A stretch of 64,000 bases of DNA from Anaerolineales bacterium (lineage in GTDB: Bacteria; Chloroflexota; Anaerolineae; 4572-78; J111), in NCBI GenBank assembly GCA_015075185.1, contig JABTUW010000002.1:1364001-1428000 (forward strand), in the 5' to 3' direction. Under the pieces are notes generated by a model, which searched no databases, had not been told where the DNA came from, and worked only from the letters and a program-made list of their open reading frames with translations. This document shows, piece by piece, positions 16,048 through 24,196 of this stretch. Within the stretch, counting starts at the first letter, position 1. The number at the start of each line of letters is the position of its first letter. A program made the position numbers and the translations under genes.

Positions 16048-17424
16048 TCACCACGGCCAGACCAGGGCCATGCCCGGCCCGCGAAACCAGATCCCGACCG
16101 CCGTCAGGACGAAAAAGGTGGTTAGCAGCAGGATGAAGGTTGCCTGGATGGTTTCGCAGCGCGTGGCAGCAAAGCCCTTTTTCATACCGTCATAAAAACC
16201 GATCAACGCCAGCAAAACCAGGGCCAGCGGCACCAGGCCGTTGCTGACCAGGGTGGGCAGGCTGGGCAGCCAACCGGCAAAATCCAACCAGTATTCGTCG
16301 GCCAGGATCAGCAGCGGCGTTGCCAGCAAGCCCACGGCGATGGCGGTCAGGCCCATCCAGCGGCCTTTGACCGAGCGAAACCAGATACCGGAGCTGTCAA
16401 GGTCGGGGTCCAGGTAGGGCAGAATGGCCAGTGCCCCCAAGGCAGCCAGAGGGATGGCCAGGGCCGCAATCAAGGGATGAAAATGGAGCAGCAACTCCTG
16501 GATGCCCATAAAATACCAGGGCGCTTTAGCCGGATTGGGACTGTGATCGGGATTGGCCAGTTCCTCCAGCGGCGCATTTACCAGCATCGCCCACAGGAAT
16601 AACCCCGCCAGCAGCACCAAAGCGACCACCAACTCGCGCACGACCAGGTGCGGAATAGTGGTGGTGCGTTTGGGTTTGGGGTCAACCGGCTCCCCGGCCG
16701 CGCGAGGGATAACGACCCCGCCGTCCTTGCGCACCCGCCAAAAGTGAAAAGAGACGATGCCCAGCAGAGCAAGCGGAATGATGGCAATGTGCAGGCTGTA
16801 AAAATTGAGCAGGGTGGCCGCGCTGACGTCCGGCCCGCCCAGGATGACCCGCTGCAGCCACTGGCCCACAAGTGGGATGTACTCAATTAGGCCGGTCCCG
16901 ATGGTGATCGCCCAGAAAGCCAGTTGGTCCCAGGGTAACAGATAGCCGGTAAAATTGGCGGCCACCATCAGCAGCAGCAGCGACAGGCCCAGCAGCCAGT
17001 TGAACTGGCGCGGGCTGCGAAAGCCTCCGGTGAAAAAAACGCGCAGCAGGTGGAGAAACGCCACCACCAGCATGGCATTGCCGCTCCAATGATGAAGGTT
17101 GCGGACCAACTGCCCAAACCAGACATTGGTTTGCAGAGTCAGGATGTCGTTGTAAGCCCGGTCCGGGGCGGGAGTGTAGGCTGACATCAGCATTACCCCG
17201 GTTACAATCAGGACCAGCAGCAGCACCGCGGCCATCCCGCCCAGACCCCAGGTCAGAGTGAATTGCAGGGTCTTTTCCGGCAGGGTGCTGGGGTGGAGGT
17301 GTAAGATCAGGCTCTCGACGACCATCAGCTTGCGTTCGCGGTCGTCGCGGGGGGTCAGTGGCCCTCGAAAGATCGAGCCCCAGATGCGCTGGGGTAAGGC
17401 AGGAGATGGTTGGGGGTTAGACAT
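16048..17424 (-). CDS. Cytochrome b, fused b6/subunit IV type (first copy)
   Basis: A 458-residue integral membrane protein, the quinol-oxidising core of a bc-type complex. Haem ligands are seen as His111 and His125 in helix B (NLHHWSGN, VAFLHLLR) and His212 and His227 in helix D (SLHIAIIP, FHFWRVRKDGG). The 14-residue spacing between the helix D pair is that of cytochrome b6 rather than mitochondrial b. The C-terminal part supplies further helices with the Qo-site region NPAKAPWYFMGIQELL, a variant of PEWY. N- and C-terminal parts are one chain. It is first in an operon with the Rieske and tri-haem c genes. Confidence 0.92.
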   Translation of the reverse strand: MSNPQPSPALPQRIWGSIFRGPLTPRDDRERKLMVVESLILHLHPSTLPEKTLQFTLTWGLGGMAAVLLLVLIVTGVMLMSAYTPAPDRAYNDILTLQTNVWFGQLVRNLHHWSGNAMLVVAFLHLLRVFFTGGFRSPRQFNWLLGLSLLLLMVAANFTGYLLPWDQLAFWAITIGTGLIEYIPLVGQWLQRVILGGPDVSAATLLNFYSLHIAIIPLALLGIVSFHFWRVRKDGGVVIPRAAGEPVDPKPKRTTTIPHLVVRELVVALVLLAGLFLWAMLVNAPLEELANPDHSPNPAKAPWYFMGIQELLLHFHPLIAALAIPLAALGALAILPYLDPDLDSSGIWFRSVKGRWMGLTAIAVGLLATPLLILADEYWLDFAGWLPSLPTLVSNGLVPLALVLLALIGFYDGMKKGFAATRCETIQATFILLLTTFFVLTAVGIWFRGPGMALVWPW

Positions 17425-17501
17425 TGATTTTATCCTTCAGAGGGGATGAGAGCCAGTCCATTTTGGATCGTTGCTTAAACTCTCATCTCCCTCGTTATTA
17501 A

Positions 17502-18107
17502 TCAGTTACCACTGCCCTGGCCGTTCCCCTGACCGCCTCCTTGCCCCTGCCCCTGACCGGCCCATAGCGGGCGGCCGTTCGGGTCGCGCAGGTAGAGGGT
17601 CTGGCCGGTGGCATCGTTGGTAATCTCGCCCGCCTGGAACTGGCCGTTCGGAGCATCAAAGCCCAGGATGGTCACGCTTTCACCGGCGTTGAACGTGGCG
17701 CCCTGCTGGCTGGCATAACCCACCCGCCCCAGCCACAGGTCTAGCCGGCCGCGCTCGGCGGTATCAACGGTCAAAGTTTGCTGGCCGTCAAAAGCAGTCA
17801 CCGTTCCTTTGAGGGTGATCCAGGTATGCTGGACAGGTGTACCCTGGCCTTGTCCCTGGCCATTACCACCACCCTGGCCTTGTCCTTGACCGTTCCCACC
17901 TCTTTGTCCTTGGCCCTGACCATTCTCCTGTCCCTGGTGGCCGCGTCTCTGCCCGTTGCCTTGACCCCCACCCTGACCTTGCGATTGGCTGCTGTTCCAC
18001 GCCGGTAGACTAAAATTGCTGGCTCCCCGCGCCGAGTCGTAAAAGCCAACAACCACTGCACCCAGGAGGATGATTACCAAAAGAGCAAGCAAAATATTCT
18101 TAATCAT
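17502..18107 (-). CDS. Gln/Gly-rich secreted protein with small beta domain
   Basis: A 201-residue protein with an N-terminal membrane anchor (NILLALLVIILLGAVVVGFY), a low-complexity stretch of GQG, GNGQ and GGQ repeats (about residues 40-90), a compact domain of about 80 residues that looks all-beta (WITLKGTVTAFDGQQTLTVD, then GESVTILGFDAPNGQFQAGE), and a second short GQG-rich tail. The domain resembles DUF5666-like OB-fold modules, but I am not sure. Function unknown; a wall or surface role is possible. It is preceded by three 11-base direct repeats (18161-18205) and lies next to an ECF sigma/DUF5667 operon. Confidence 0.75.
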   Translation of the reverse strand: MIKNILLALLVIILLGAVVVGFYDSARGASNFSLPAWNSSQSQGQGGGQGNGQRRGHQGQENGQGQGQRGGNGQGQGQGGGNGQGQGQGTPVQHTWITLKGTVTAFDGQQTLTVDTAERGRLDLWLGRVGYASQQGATFNAGESVTILGFDAPNGQFQAGEITNDATGQTLYLRDPNGRPLWAGQGQGQGGGQGNGQGSGN

Positions 18108-18160
18108 TTTATAAACCTCTTTCGTTCAAAATTTCACTGACTTGATCCGATTTTACCAGC

Positions 18161-18205
18161 AAGTTATGGAGACTTTATGGAGATTGGTTGGATAAGTTAT
18201 GGAGA
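18161..18205 (-). promoter_or_regulatory. 11-base direct repeats, PHO-box-like
   Basis: On the minus strand, TCTCCATAACTT, TCTCCATAAAG and TCTCCATAACTT occur at offsets of 22 and 11 bases (plus strand 18194-18205, 18173-18183 and 18161-18172). Tandem 11-base repeats are the usual target of OmpR/PhoB-type response regulators. A related pair lies at 20452-20473. Confidence 0.55.
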
Positions 18206-18218
18206 TGGTCCTTCTGTT

Positions 18219-18250
18219 AAAAAAGGCAGCCACCGGAATAGTGACTGCCT
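18219..18250 (-). terminator. Terminator of the ECF sigma/DUF5667 operon
   Basis: On the minus strand AGGCAGTCAC and GTGGCTGCCT form a stem with one mismatch and a 7-base loop, followed by TTTTTT. It lies about 50 bases after the stop at 18299. Confidence 0.8.
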
Positions 18251-18298
18251 GCGAGAGATTTATTCTGTTTTGCCAGCCCTAGCTTTAATAAAAGTTAC

Positions 18299-19795
18299 TT
18301 ATTTGCGTCCTCCACCACCGGAGCCACCGGAATCACCACCTGAGTCACCAGAACTGCCACCCGAATCACTTGACCCGCCGGAGTCACTGGAACCACCCCC
18401 GGAGTCGCTCGATCCGCCAGAATTGTTCGAGCCGCCGGAATCCCCGCTGGAGTCACTGGAACCACCGGAATTATCTGAGCTGCCAGAGTCATTAGAGCCG
18501 CCGTCAGCGTCGCTTGACCCGCCGGAATTGTCTGAGCCGCCGGAACTGTTGCCCCCATCGCCTGACCCGCCCGAATTGTCAGAATTTCCACCGGGCTGCG
18601 GCGTTACTGTCGGAGCACCATATTGGTTAGCATCACCCGTTGGCGTACACGTCGCTTCAGGATTGCCGCCTGGTTGGCCAGAACCAGGCTGGGTTGGCTG
18701 CGGCCCGTAGCGATTGGCGTCGCCTGTGGGCGTATTCTGCCCGTTAGGATTGCCGCCGGGTTGGCCGGGGCCGGGTTGAGTTGGCTGTGGCCCGTAGCGG
18801 TTGGCGTCGCCGGTGGGGGATGGGGTATGACGCGGCCGCACCGGCGTCGCAGTCGGGGCTAAGGTCGGTTCAACGGTGGGACTGACCGCTTCAACCGGTG
18901 TTGGGGCCAGGGTTGGCGCCGGCGCTTGCGTCGGCGCGGGTGTTGGCTGAGGCGGCGCTTCATCCGGCCGGTGCTGGCCGTAGCGGTAGCGGAAAGCGGC
19001 CGGATCAGCCAGACCGTCTTCAGCCGCCTGCCGGGCCTGGGTCATCGTTTGCACGGCCGCCTGGGCCTGGGTACCGTCGGCCTGTTCCAACAACTGCTGC
19101 TGCTCCTGGGCCATTTGCCGGAACTGTTCCAACTGCTGGACCATGGCCGGGTCGGACAGGGTTGCCGTTTGCTGCAAACAGGTTTGGGTCTGGGTTTGCA
19201 GCCGGGTCAATTCAGCCTCGCCGATGGGTTGTCCCTTCATCGCCATCCGGGCAATTTCGTCCGTCCGTTCGCGGACCCGTTCCTGCCATTGGCTAACCTC
19301 CTGCACCGGGTCGCCGGTCAGAGCCAGACGGGCCTCTTCCAGGCCGATTTTCAACGGGTAGAGCGGCTGGCCGGGCAGACTGTTGGCCGAAGCGACCGCC
19401 GTCCCGCTTGCCGCCCCGACGACTAAAGTTAGGATTAACATGGTTTTTACTAACAAGGCGTTCATACGTCGTTGCTCCTTAGAGAGATTAGTTTGGATCA
19501 ATGAGCGCAAGGGTTGCTGAGTGATCCACTCTTTCAGACGTACCAACGGCCCCGCAGATACGGCCGGTGAGGTTAATTGATGAAGTTCGGCCAGAAATTG
19601 CTCCCGGTCGGCAGCCAGGTCCGCTGCTGAGGGCAGCGGCGCCAGCAGCAGTGTGTCGAGCGCCTGGGCAGTCGTTAGTAGTTCATCCAGAAACTCACCC
19701 TGGCGGGCCGGATAACCGGCCAGGATGGTCGTCGCTGCTTCGCCCTGGCGCAGCCGGTCGAGAGCCTGATCAAGATTTGTTACAAAGTCACTCAT
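18299..19795 (-). CDS. DUF5667-type membrane protein with Pro- and Ser/Gly/Asp-rich tail
   Basis: A 498-residue protein co-transcribed with an ECF sigma factor, probably its anti-sigma factor or partner (inference). The cytoplasmic N-terminal ~110 residues precede one membrane segment (TMLILTLVVGAASGTAVASA). The DUF5667 signature follows (SLPGQPLYPLKIGLEEARLAL), then a Gln-rich coiled region (residues ~195-270). The tail is low complexity: a Pro/Thr stretch, then three copies of a unit beginning TPTGDANRYGPQPTQPG or close to it, then about 110 residues almost only of Ser, Gly, Asp and Asn. The start overlaps the sigma stop (ATGA). Confidence 0.85.
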   Translation of the reverse strand: MSDFVTNLDQALDRLRQGEAATTILAGYPARQGEFLDELLTTAQALDTLLLAPLPSAADLAADREQFLAELHQLTSPAVSAGPLVRLKEWITQQPLRSLIQTNLSKEQRRMNALLVKTMLILTLVVGAASGTAVASANSLPGQPLYPLKIGLEEARLALTGDPVQEVSQWQERVRERTDEIARMAMKGQPIGEAELTRLQTQTQTCLQQTATLSDPAMVQQLEQFRQMAQEQQQLLEQADGTQAQAAVQTMTQARQAAEDGLADPAAFRYRYGQHRPDEAPPQPTPAPTQAPAPTLAPTPVEAVSPTVEPTLAPTATPVRPRHTPSPTGDANRYGPQPTQPGPGQPGGNPNGQNTPTGDANRYGPQPTQPGSGQPGGNPEATCTPTGDANQYGAPTVTPQPGGNSDNSGGSGDGGNSSGGSDNSGGSSDADGGSNDSGSSDNSGGSSDSSGDSGGSNNSGGSSDSGGGSSDSGGSSDSGGSSGDSGGDSGGSGGGGRK

Positions 19796-20346
19796 AGGAA
19801 CACCTTCTCTTCCTTCCGGGTCAGTTCAGTGCGCAGCGCCACCAGGGCGCGATGTTGGAGAGATTTGACTGCACCCACCGGCTTGCCGGTAATCTCGGCC
19901 ACCTCGGCGTTCGATAACCCTTCCAGGTACTTGAGCACAATCACCTGCTGCTGTTCATGCGTTAAGCAGCGCAGCGCGGCGCGGACCTGCCCGGCAGTGA
20001 GATGCCCCTCGGCGGAACGAACCGGGTCATCCCCCAGGTCAATCATGTCCTCAGCCAGCGGGAGATGGTTCCGGTGTTTCTGGCGGCGATAGTAGTCAAT
20101 GACCAGGTGATGGGCGGTCTGGTACAACCAGGCTTTGAGATTATCGTGGGGGCCGTGCCCCTGTTTGGCCGCCGTCAGCAGGTGGCGGAAGGTTTCGGCG
20201 GCCAGGTCGCGGGCGGTTTCAACCTCGCCTACCTGCCGGAAAATGTAACGATAGATGGGCAGGTGATACTGGTCATAGGCGGCAGCCATGGCCGCCCGGT
20301 CGCCGGCAGACTCTGGCCCGACTTTGGATAAACTTGGCTCACTCAT
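19792..20346 (-). CDS. ECF-type RNA polymerase sigma factor
   Basis: A 184-residue sigma-70 family factor with region 2 (YDQYHLPIYRYIFRQVGEVE, DLAAETFRHLLTAA, LKAWLYQTAHHLVIDYYRR) and region 4 (LTHEQQQVIVLKYLEGLSN, EVAEITGKPVGAVKSLQHRA). It would direct polymerase to a set of stress or envelope promoters. The ATG at 20346 follows AAGGG by six bases. It overlaps the DUF5667 gene downstream by four bases. A pair of 11-base direct repeats lies about 110-125 bases upstream. Confidence 0.92.
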   Translation of the reverse strand: MSEPSLSKVGPESAGDRAAMAAAYDQYHLPIYRYIFRQVGEVETARDLAAETFRHLLTAAKQGHGPHDNLKAWLYQTAHHLVIDYYRRQKHRNHLPLAEDMIDLGDDPVRSAEGHLTAGQVRAALRCLTHEQQQVIVLKYLEGLSNAEVAEITGKPVGAVKSLQHRALVALRTELTRKEEKVFL

Positions 20347-20451
20347 GCTATACCCTTGCACTCTCCATGACGCATGAACGCAGTTATAGATACGGTTCCG
20401 GGTAAAGATTCTGACCTGCCCCGGTTAACGCCTGAGTCTATCTTAGCAAAT

Positions 20452-20473
20452 AATTGTGGAGAAGTTATAGAGA
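20452..20473 (-). promoter_or_regulatory. Pair of 11-base direct repeats upstream of the ECF sigma gene
   Basis: On the minus strand TCTCTATAACT and TCTCCACAATT are adjacent 11-base repeats, related to the TCTCCATAACT repeats at 18161-18205. They suggest that one regulator controls both promoters. Confidence 0.5.
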
Positions 20474-20501
20474 AATGATTAATACTCTGACCGCTGGATA
20501 T

Positions 20502-20530
20502 TGTAACTTTTGCTGCTGTTTTGCATCTAA
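20502..20530 (+). promoter_or_regulatory. ECF-type promoter of the DUF302/FmdB pair
   Basis: TGTAAC (20502-20507), 16 bases, CATCTAA (20524-20530), about 33 bases before the ATG. Same layout as at 13533, 22755 and 24197. Confidence 0.65.
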
Positions 20531-20562
20531 CCTCATGATATTCAATTTATTTTGGAGGTTTG

Positions 20563-20973
20563 ATGAATCCTGTAACAACTCAATTGGGCTTGACCGTTCG
20601 CTTGAACACCCCCTATGAAGCTGCTCTTGGCCGCGTGACCGACGCGCTTAAAGCCGAAGGCTTTGGTGTGCTGACCGAAATTGACGTAAAGGCCACCTTG
20701 AAGCAAAAATTGGACGTGGACTTCCGCCCGTATAAAATCCTGGGCGCCTGCAATCCACCCCTGGCCTATCGCGCCCTTACTGCTGCGCCTGAAGTGGGCT
20801 TGTTATTACCCTGCAATGTGACCGTAGCCCAGGCTGAGGATGGCCTGGTGGACGTGGCCCTGGTTGATCCGTTGATGATGCTGGGGGTGGCAGATAACCC
20901 GGCTTTGCAGCCCATCGCCGCCGAAGCCCGCGCCCGGCTGGAGCGCGTCGCCGCCGCATTAAAGGAGGTCTAA
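20563..20973 (+). CDS. DUF302-family protein
   Basis: A 136-residue cytoplasmic-looking protein of the DUF302 family: TPYEAALGRVTDALKAEGFG, TEIDVKATLKQKLDVDFRPY, KILGACNPPLAYRALTAAPE, GLLLPCNVTVAQAEDGLVDV. The family is an alpha/beta fold of unknown function, often near redox or copper genes. It has two cysteines (GACNPP, LPCNV) at positions conserved in the family. The ATG at 20563 follows GGAGG by four bases. Three bases separate it from the FmdB zinc-ribbon gene, so they form an operon driven by an ECF-type promoter. Confidence 0.9.
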   Translation: MNPVTTQLGLTVRLNTPYEAALGRVTDALKAEGFGVLTEIDVKATLKQKLDVDFRPYKILGACNPPLAYRALTAAPEVGLLLPCNVTVAQAEDGLVDVALVDPLMMLGVADNPALQPIAAEARARLERVAAALKEV

Positions 20974-20976
20974 CCC

Positions 20977-21177
20977 ATGCCGTTGTATGAATTTGACTGC
21001 CTGAGCTGCGGCCAATCGTTTGAAAAACTCGTTCGCAGCGTCGGGGCGATCAAAGATGTGGTTTGCCCGGTCTGCGGCCAAACTCATGTCCAAAAGAAAC
21101 TCTCCACCTTCGCGGCTAATATTAAGGGAGGGAGTTCCAGTTCGGCCAGCGCCGCCTGCGCCCCCGGCGGAGCCTGA
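20977..21177 (+). CDS. FmdB-family zinc-ribbon protein
   Basis: A 66-residue protein with the FmdB/CxxC zinc ribbon: PLYEFDCLSCGQSFEKLV and VVCPVCGQTHVQKKLSTF, so four cysteines to hold one zinc. The tail is Ser/Ala-rich. Family members are small putative regulators or adaptors of uncertain function. It starts three bases after the DUF302 gene, with GGAGG before the ATG. Confidence 0.9.
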   Translation: MPLYEFDCLSCGQSFEKLVRSVGAIKDVVCPVCGQTHVQKKLSTFAANIKGGSSSSASAACAPGGA

Positions 21178-21330
21178 GGCATCCGTCGCTGAGATGGGCC
21201 GTGCGCCCATCAACCGATAGTAGCCTTGCGTCTGCCCCGGCCAGGGTTATAATTCATTCAAAATCAAGCACTATCTTCACAGGGTGAGATATTCTCATGC
21301 TGTGAAGTTGCTGTCTTACGGAGTTAACCC

Positions 21331-21930
21331 TTGTCGAGCGAATCAGCGCTGCTGGAGCGGGCCAAGCAGGGCGATCAAGCTGCCCTGGCCGAAATCATCG
21401 CCGCCCACCAGGGCCGGGTCTATAATGTCGCCCTGCGTATGTGCGGCAACGTCGAGGATGCCGAAGAAACTTTGCAGGAAACCTTTCTCAATGTGATCAA
21501 AGCTTTACCCCGCTTTGAGGGACGTTCCCAGTTGGCAACCTGGTTGTACCGGATCGCGTCCAATGCCTGTCTGTCCCGGCGGCGGCGCGGCGCCGGCCAG
21601 CCGGAGACGCTCTCGGTGGATGAAGCCGGTGAAACGGATGAAGAAGGTGATTTTACCCCCCAATTTTTTGTTGACTGGTCGCACGCGCCGGAAGAAGAAC
21701 TGCTCACAGCTGAATTGCAGGCAGTGATGGCCGAGGCGATCACGCAACTACCGCCCAGCCTGCGGATTGTTTTTGTCTGGCGCGACCTGGAGGGGTTGTC
21801 TATTCAGGAAACCGCCGAGGTACTGGGCCTGTCCGAAGGCACGGTCAAAGTTCGTTTGCACCGCGCTCGCTTGAAATTGCGCGAGTTGTTGTCGAGCTAT
21901 TTTGCCACCCGGCAAGTGAAGGAGTCCTGA
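21331..21930 (+). CDS. ECF-type RNA polymerase sigma factor (RpoE-like)
   Basis: A 199-residue sigma factor. Region 2: VYNVALRMCGNVEDAEETLQ, TFLNVIKALPRFEGRSQLAT, WLYRIASNACLSRRRR; region 4: LPPSLRIVFVWRDLEGLSIQ, ETAEVLGLSEGTVKVRLHRA. The linker is acidic. The start is TTG at 21331, with a GGAG 10 bases upstream. One base separates it from a zf-HC2 anti-sigma gene. It is the best candidate for recognising the four TGTAAC-N16/17-NNTCTAA promoters that surround it (inference from proximity). Confidence 0.93.
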   Translation: MSSESALLERAKQGDQAALAEIIAAHQGRVYNVALRMCGNVEDAEETLQETFLNVIKALPRFEGRSQLATWLYRIASNACLSRRRRGAGQPETLSVDEAGETDEEGDFTPQFFVDWSHAPEEELLTAELQAVMAEAITQLPPSLRIVFVWRDLEGLSIQETAEVLGLSEGTVKVRLHRARLKLRELLSSYFATRQVKES

Positions 21931-21931
21931 G

Positions 21932-22192
21932 ATGCCTGAGCCAAGATGCCGCGTTTTTTTTGACCAACTTTCCGATTATATTGACGGCGAATTAGCCGCC
22001 TCCTTGTGTGCTGAGTTGGAGCATCACCTGGCGGATTGTCCAAACTGCCGCATTGTGGTAGACACGACCCGCAAGACGGTCAGCCTGTACCGGCGCTACG
22101 GCCAGGCCGAGGTACCGGCAGACGTGTCGGCACGCTTGTGGCTGGCCATTGAACAGGCTGGTCTACTTTCCGCGGGAAATCACATCGAATGA
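21932..22192 (+). CDS. zf-HC2 anti-sigma factor
   Basis: An 86-residue zinc-binding anti-sigma factor of the ZAS type: CRVFFDQLSDYIDGELAASL and LEHHLADCPNCRIVVDT, giving the H-x3-C-x2-C signature. It has no membrane segment, so it should be a cytoplasmic, probably redox-sensitive binder of the sigma factor encoded just upstream. In this family oxidation of the Zn-thiolate releases the sigma factor, which fits a thiol-stress regulon. Its last codon overlaps the next gene by four bases (ATGA). Confidence 0.9.
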   Translation: MPEPRCRVFFDQLSDYIDGELAASLCAELEHHLADCPNCRIVVDTTRKTVSLYRRYGQAEVPADVSARLWLAIEQAGLLSAGNHIE

Positions 22193-22725
22193 GCGGAAAT
22201 ACTCCTCCATCTCACCCCCGGCGGAACCTTTTGTTAGTGGCCGGTATCAGTTTTCTGCTTGCCGTCGTTGCCATACTGGGGATACTCTTTTGGGTAGGCT
22301 GGCTTACCCCACCGCCCACGAACCAGCAAGCTATGGTTCACAATATGGGCCATCAGGTCATGCCCTTTGACTTGAGCCAAACCACCCATATTTTCGAGAT
22401 GACGGACAGCGGGGGGATTCAGCAGGTCATTGCTAAAGACCCGGGTGACAAAGCGCAGATCAGCCTCATCCAACAACATCTCCAACACGAAGCTATGCGA
22501 TTTGGGACCGGTGACTTTTCCGATCCAACCTCACTACACGGTGCTGAAATGCCGGGCGTAAAGGAACTGGCCGGAAGCACAACCCAAGTAAAAATAGAAT
22601 ACACAACCCTGCCCAACGGGGCACAGATTACTTTCACAACCCAGGATTTACATCTCATTACGGCGATACACCGCTGGTTTGGGGCACAACTGTCGGATCA
22701 CGGCTCCGATGCCACGTATCGGTAG
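22189..22725 (+). CDS. Membrane-anchored protein of unknown function in the ECF operon
   Basis: A 178-residue protein with one N-terminal membrane segment (LLLVAGISFLLAVVAILGIL) and an outer domain: MPFDLSQTTHIFEMTDSGGI, LIQQHLQHEAMRFGTGDFSD, LHGAEMPGVKELAG, and LITAIHRWFGAQLSDHGSDA. I recognise this as a conserved family seen in many genomes and often mislabelled aspartate carbamoyltransferase, but it has none of that enzyme's features. Conserved His and Asp residues (HLQHEA, DHGSDA) may bind a metal (inference). It is translationally coupled to the anti-sigma factor. Confidence 0.8.
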   Translation: MSGNTPPSHPRRNLLLVAGISFLLAVVAILGILFWVGWLTPPPTNQQAMVHNMGHQVMPFDLSQTTHIFEMTDSGGIQQVIAKDPGDKAQISLIQQHLQHEAMRFGTGDFSDPTSLHGAEMPGVKELAGSTTQVKIEYTTLPNGAQITFTTQDLHLITAIHRWFGAQLSDHGSDATYR

Positions 22726-22754
22726 CTTTGATGAGGATGACCTGCGGCTGTCCT

Positions 22755-22784
22755 TGTAACCTTTTCTTGATCTCCTGTATCTAA
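22755..22784 (+). promoter_or_regulatory. ECF-type promoter of the gene at 22877
   Basis: TGTAAC (22755-22760), 17 bases, TATCTAA (22778-22784). The first 11 bases, TGTAACCTTTT, are identical to those of the promoter at 24197. Confidence 0.65.
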
Positions 22785-22876
22785 TTCAGTAGAAGGCATT
22801 ATTAAGATGCCTCGCTCAGAGCCGATAAATAACAAAGATGCGGCTCAATTAACCATAGATACAAGGAGAATATCTC

Positions 22877-23797
22877 ATGAATGTAGCGCTTGAACGGACA
22901 GGTATTCGCAATGAAAGTAGCCTCGACCGGGCCATTCGTTTGATCCTGGCGGGGGTGTTTTTCCTGCTGGCCTTTTTCTGGTTGGGAGGTATTGGGCAGG
23001 TCGTTTTTTATGCCCTGGCAGCGGTGATGCTCATCACGGCAATCGTCGGTTTTTGCCCGTTATACAAAATTCTGGGGATCAGCACCTTGCGGGCCGGAGC
23101 TAAACCCCTGAGTAAAATCGGGCTAACCGTGGCGCTGCTCGTTTTGGTGCTCATTCTGGCTGCCGGCAGTTATGCCAGCGACTTCTTCTCCCGCAAGTTC
23201 TTCCTGGATGACTTCAACCAGATGAACAATTACTACAAACAAACCCTCTTTTTGACCGGCCAGCAGGACCGGGCCAAAGCCGTCGAGAATTACGAACGGC
23301 TGATCGTCGAGTATGCCGCTTTTCAGGCTAAATATTCTTCTTACCATCCATACGCTATCAGGGGCGATACGCAATTCAATTCCGACCTGCAACAGGTTCA
23401 GGCGATGATTAGCGGCGTAGCTGACCAGGTTCACAGCGGCGACCTCAGCCAGGCTCATGTAGCACTGGAACAGGTCCGGCCAGTCTTTCAGGATATTTTC
23501 AAGCGCAACAACTTTTCACTGCTGGCGGTGGCTCTGGTTGATTTTCACGATGCGATGGAACTGATCCTCGACGCGGCGAATGCCAAAGAGGCCGAGCAGG
23601 TGGTTGCGCTTTACCCAGAAATCAGCGCCAAACTGCAAGTGGTCGAAGCTGAGGCCAACGATGCTGAAATTCAGACGATCCGCCAAAATCTGGACAGCCT
23701 GTTGAAGCTGGCCCAAAATGGTACGAGCGACGAATTACCCGCCAAAGCCGGCGAACTCAAAAGCAGCTTTGTAAAGGTCTATCTCACCCGGGGCTAA
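22877..23797 (+). CDS. DUF2892-type membrane protein with C-terminal helical domain
   Basis: A 306-residue protein. The N-terminal ~70 residues are a DUF2892 (YgaP-tail-like) inner membrane module: ESSLDRAIRLILAGVFFLLA, VVFYALAAVMLITAIVGFCP, LYKILGIST. A third membrane helix (IGLTVALLVLVLILAAGSYA) follows. The remaining ~200 residues look all-helical and soluble, with no haem motif and no recognised family. DUF2892 is commonly attached to rhodaneses and sulfur proteins. An ECF-type promoter and an AAGGAG lie upstream. It ends 16 bases before a zinc-ribbon gene. Confidence 0.8.
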   Translation: MNVALERTGIRNESSLDRAIRLILAGVFFLLAFFWLGGIGQVVFYALAAVMLITAIVGFCPLYKILGISTLRAGAKPLSKIGLTVALLVLVLILAAGSYASDFFSRKFFLDDFNQMNNYYKQTLFLTGQQDRAKAVENYERLIVEYAAFQAKYSSYHPYAIRGDTQFNSDLQQVQAMISGVADQVHSGDLSQAHVALEQVRPVFQDIFKRNNFSLLAVALVDFHDAMELILDAANAKEAEQVVALYPEISAKLQVVEAEANDAEIQTIRQNLDSLLKLAQNGTSDELPAKAGELKSSFVKVYLTRG

Positions 23798-23813
23798 TCT
23801 CCGGATTGAAACA

Positions 23814-24032
23814 ATGAGTCCCAGACGCGAGCAAGGCACAACCAAAAATTCATCCCCGCTCAGGCAGCAGAAGCAAGACCGGGAAAGCAAACAACAGGAT
23901 GCTGTCCAGGAGGGCCAGCTCTGGACCAAAGGCATTTGCCCGAATTGTGGCGATGCCGAGGCTGAAGTTGACCCGGACGGCGTTCTGTGGTGTTGTGCTT
24001 GCGGCTATTCCAAAAAAGGCTGTTATACCTGA
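23814..24032 (+). CDS. Small zinc-ribbon protein
   Basis: A 72-residue protein with a charged, Gln/Lys-rich first half and a C-terminal zinc ribbon: GICPNCGDAEAEVDPDG and LWCCACGYSKKGCY, i.e. CPNC and CCAC pairs. The family is not recognised. It follows the membrane protein by 16 bases. The start has no strong ribosome-binding site, and a shorter product from a later start cannot be excluded. The Cys-pair spacing argues that it is real. Confidence 0.65.
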   Translation: MSPRREQGTTKNSSPLRQQKQDRESKQQDAVQEGQLWTKGICPNCGDAEAEVDPDGVLWCCACGYSKKGCYT

Positions 24033-24196
24033 TGAAATCGGCTCCGGGGCGTGTCCCCAGCCAGGTGCTTAAACTTTGCGAGCAGAGAGAAAATCGGGAA
24101 TTTATTTTCTGCTTTATCGCCAGCACGCGCGCTGGCTGGTTTATTTTGGTTACGCCCAATAGCAGGTGGCGGCTGAGCGATGGAATGCCAGATAAA

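Noticed and set aside
17778..18008. Plus-strand repeat frame (Leu/Thr/Ser-rich) opposite the Gln/Gly-rich gene
   Set aside because: It is the antisense of the GQG-coding repeat; the minus-strand frame has a signal anchor and a folded domain.
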